DNA from: Pseudomonadales bacterium
Lineage (GTDB): Bacteria; Pseudomonadota; Gammaproteobacteria; Pseudomonadales; Porticoccaceae
Length of the DNA stretch: 64,000 nt
Direction: 5' to 3'
Assembly: GCA_024234435.1 (NCBI GenBank)
Contig: JACKOF010000001.1
Location: forward strand, 2,079,749-2,143,748
A program made the translations under genes and the position numbers. Under the pieces are notes generated by a model. It was not told the DNA's origin, searched no databases, and saw only the letters and a list, made by a program, of their open reading frames with translations. Below, piece after piece: positions 63,989-64,000 of the stretch. Position 1 is the stretch's first letter. Each line of letters opens with the position of its first letter.

Positions 63989-64000
63989 TTATTAAGCTTT

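Noticed and set aside
1..64000. tRNA or rRNA genes, insertion sequences, prophage
   Set aside because: No cloverleaf-like or rRNA sequence, transposase, integrase or phage structural gene was recognised; short tRNAs could still be missed by eye.

Overview
The window looks like a chromosomal segment from a gammaproteobacterium. The order pilR-fimT-fimU-pilV-pilW-pilX-pilY1-pilE-ispH-fkpB-lspA-ileS-ribF-murJ-rpsT, followed by proB-obgE-rpmA-rplU and ispB, matches the arrangement known from Pseudomonas. The sulfotransferase / DUF1214-like / SDR / phosphotransferase block, together with moderate GC, suggests an environmental or marine lineage (Cellvibrionales/Spongiibacteraceae-like). That placement is inference; no rRNA gene is present to test it.

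Layout. (1) 1-8.1 kb: end of the sigma-54 regulator pilR, then a type IV pilus minor-pilin operon (fimT, fimU, pilV, pilW, pilX, a small unrecognised secreted protein, pilY1, pilE), closed by a bidirectional terminator. (2) 8.2-20.8 kb: housekeeping genes, mostly on the minus strand: isoprenoid synthesis (ispH, ispB), lipoprotein processing (lspA), translation (ileS, rpsT, rpmA, rplU), flavin (ribF), peptidoglycan lipid II flipping (murJ), proline synthesis (proB) and ribosome assembly (obgE). (3) 21-26 kb: the three-gene proton-translocating transhydrogenase pntAA-pntAB-pntB, then fabA-fabB for unsaturated fatty acids. (4) 26.2-33.6 kb: an accessory catabolic or modification block with a SnoaL-like protein, an Old Yellow Enzyme family flavoprotein and an AraC regulator, diverging from a four-gene set (sulfotransferase, DUF1214-like protein, SDR, aminoglycoside-phosphotransferase-like kinase). 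(5) 33.7-58 kb: a surface-glycan locus that has split the ssb-MFS-uvrA neighbourhood. (6) 58.3-64 kb: uvrA, a repeat-filled spacer, an M48 metalloprotease with a periplasmic partner gene, and a small orphan ORF.

How the glycan locus may work. cpsG and manC make GDP-mannose. The WbpM/PglF-type dehydratase, PglE-type aminotransferase, PglD-type acetyltransferase and PglC-type phosphoglycosyl transferase make up a UDP-diacetylbacillosamine route plus its loading onto undecaprenyl phosphate. WbpB, WbpE and WbpD homologues make a 2,3-diacetamido uronic acid, although the first enzyme (WbpA) is not in the window. A single-chain class II glutaminase / N-acetyl sugar amidotransferase could convert an acetamido group to an acetamidino group. 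A Wzx-type flippase, a dolichyl-phosphate-mannose-synthase-like GT2, a large GT-C-like membrane protein and a roughly 1,044-residue lipoprotein of unknown function complete it. Eleven of these genes form one minus-strand operon (57955 to 42407) with several overlaps, and the stretch is visibly AT-richer than its surroundings, which suggests horizontal acquisition. No Wzy polymerase, O-antigen ligase or oligosaccharyltransferase is recognisable, so the fate of the glycan is open.

The best candidates for undescribed biology are the 1,044-residue lipoprotein next to the GT-C protein, the fused glutaminase/amidotransferase, and a Gfo/Idh/MocA-like oxidoreductase fused to a C-terminal membrane domain (35779-37173). 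No tRNA, rRNA, CRISPR array, insertion sequence or prophage was recognised.
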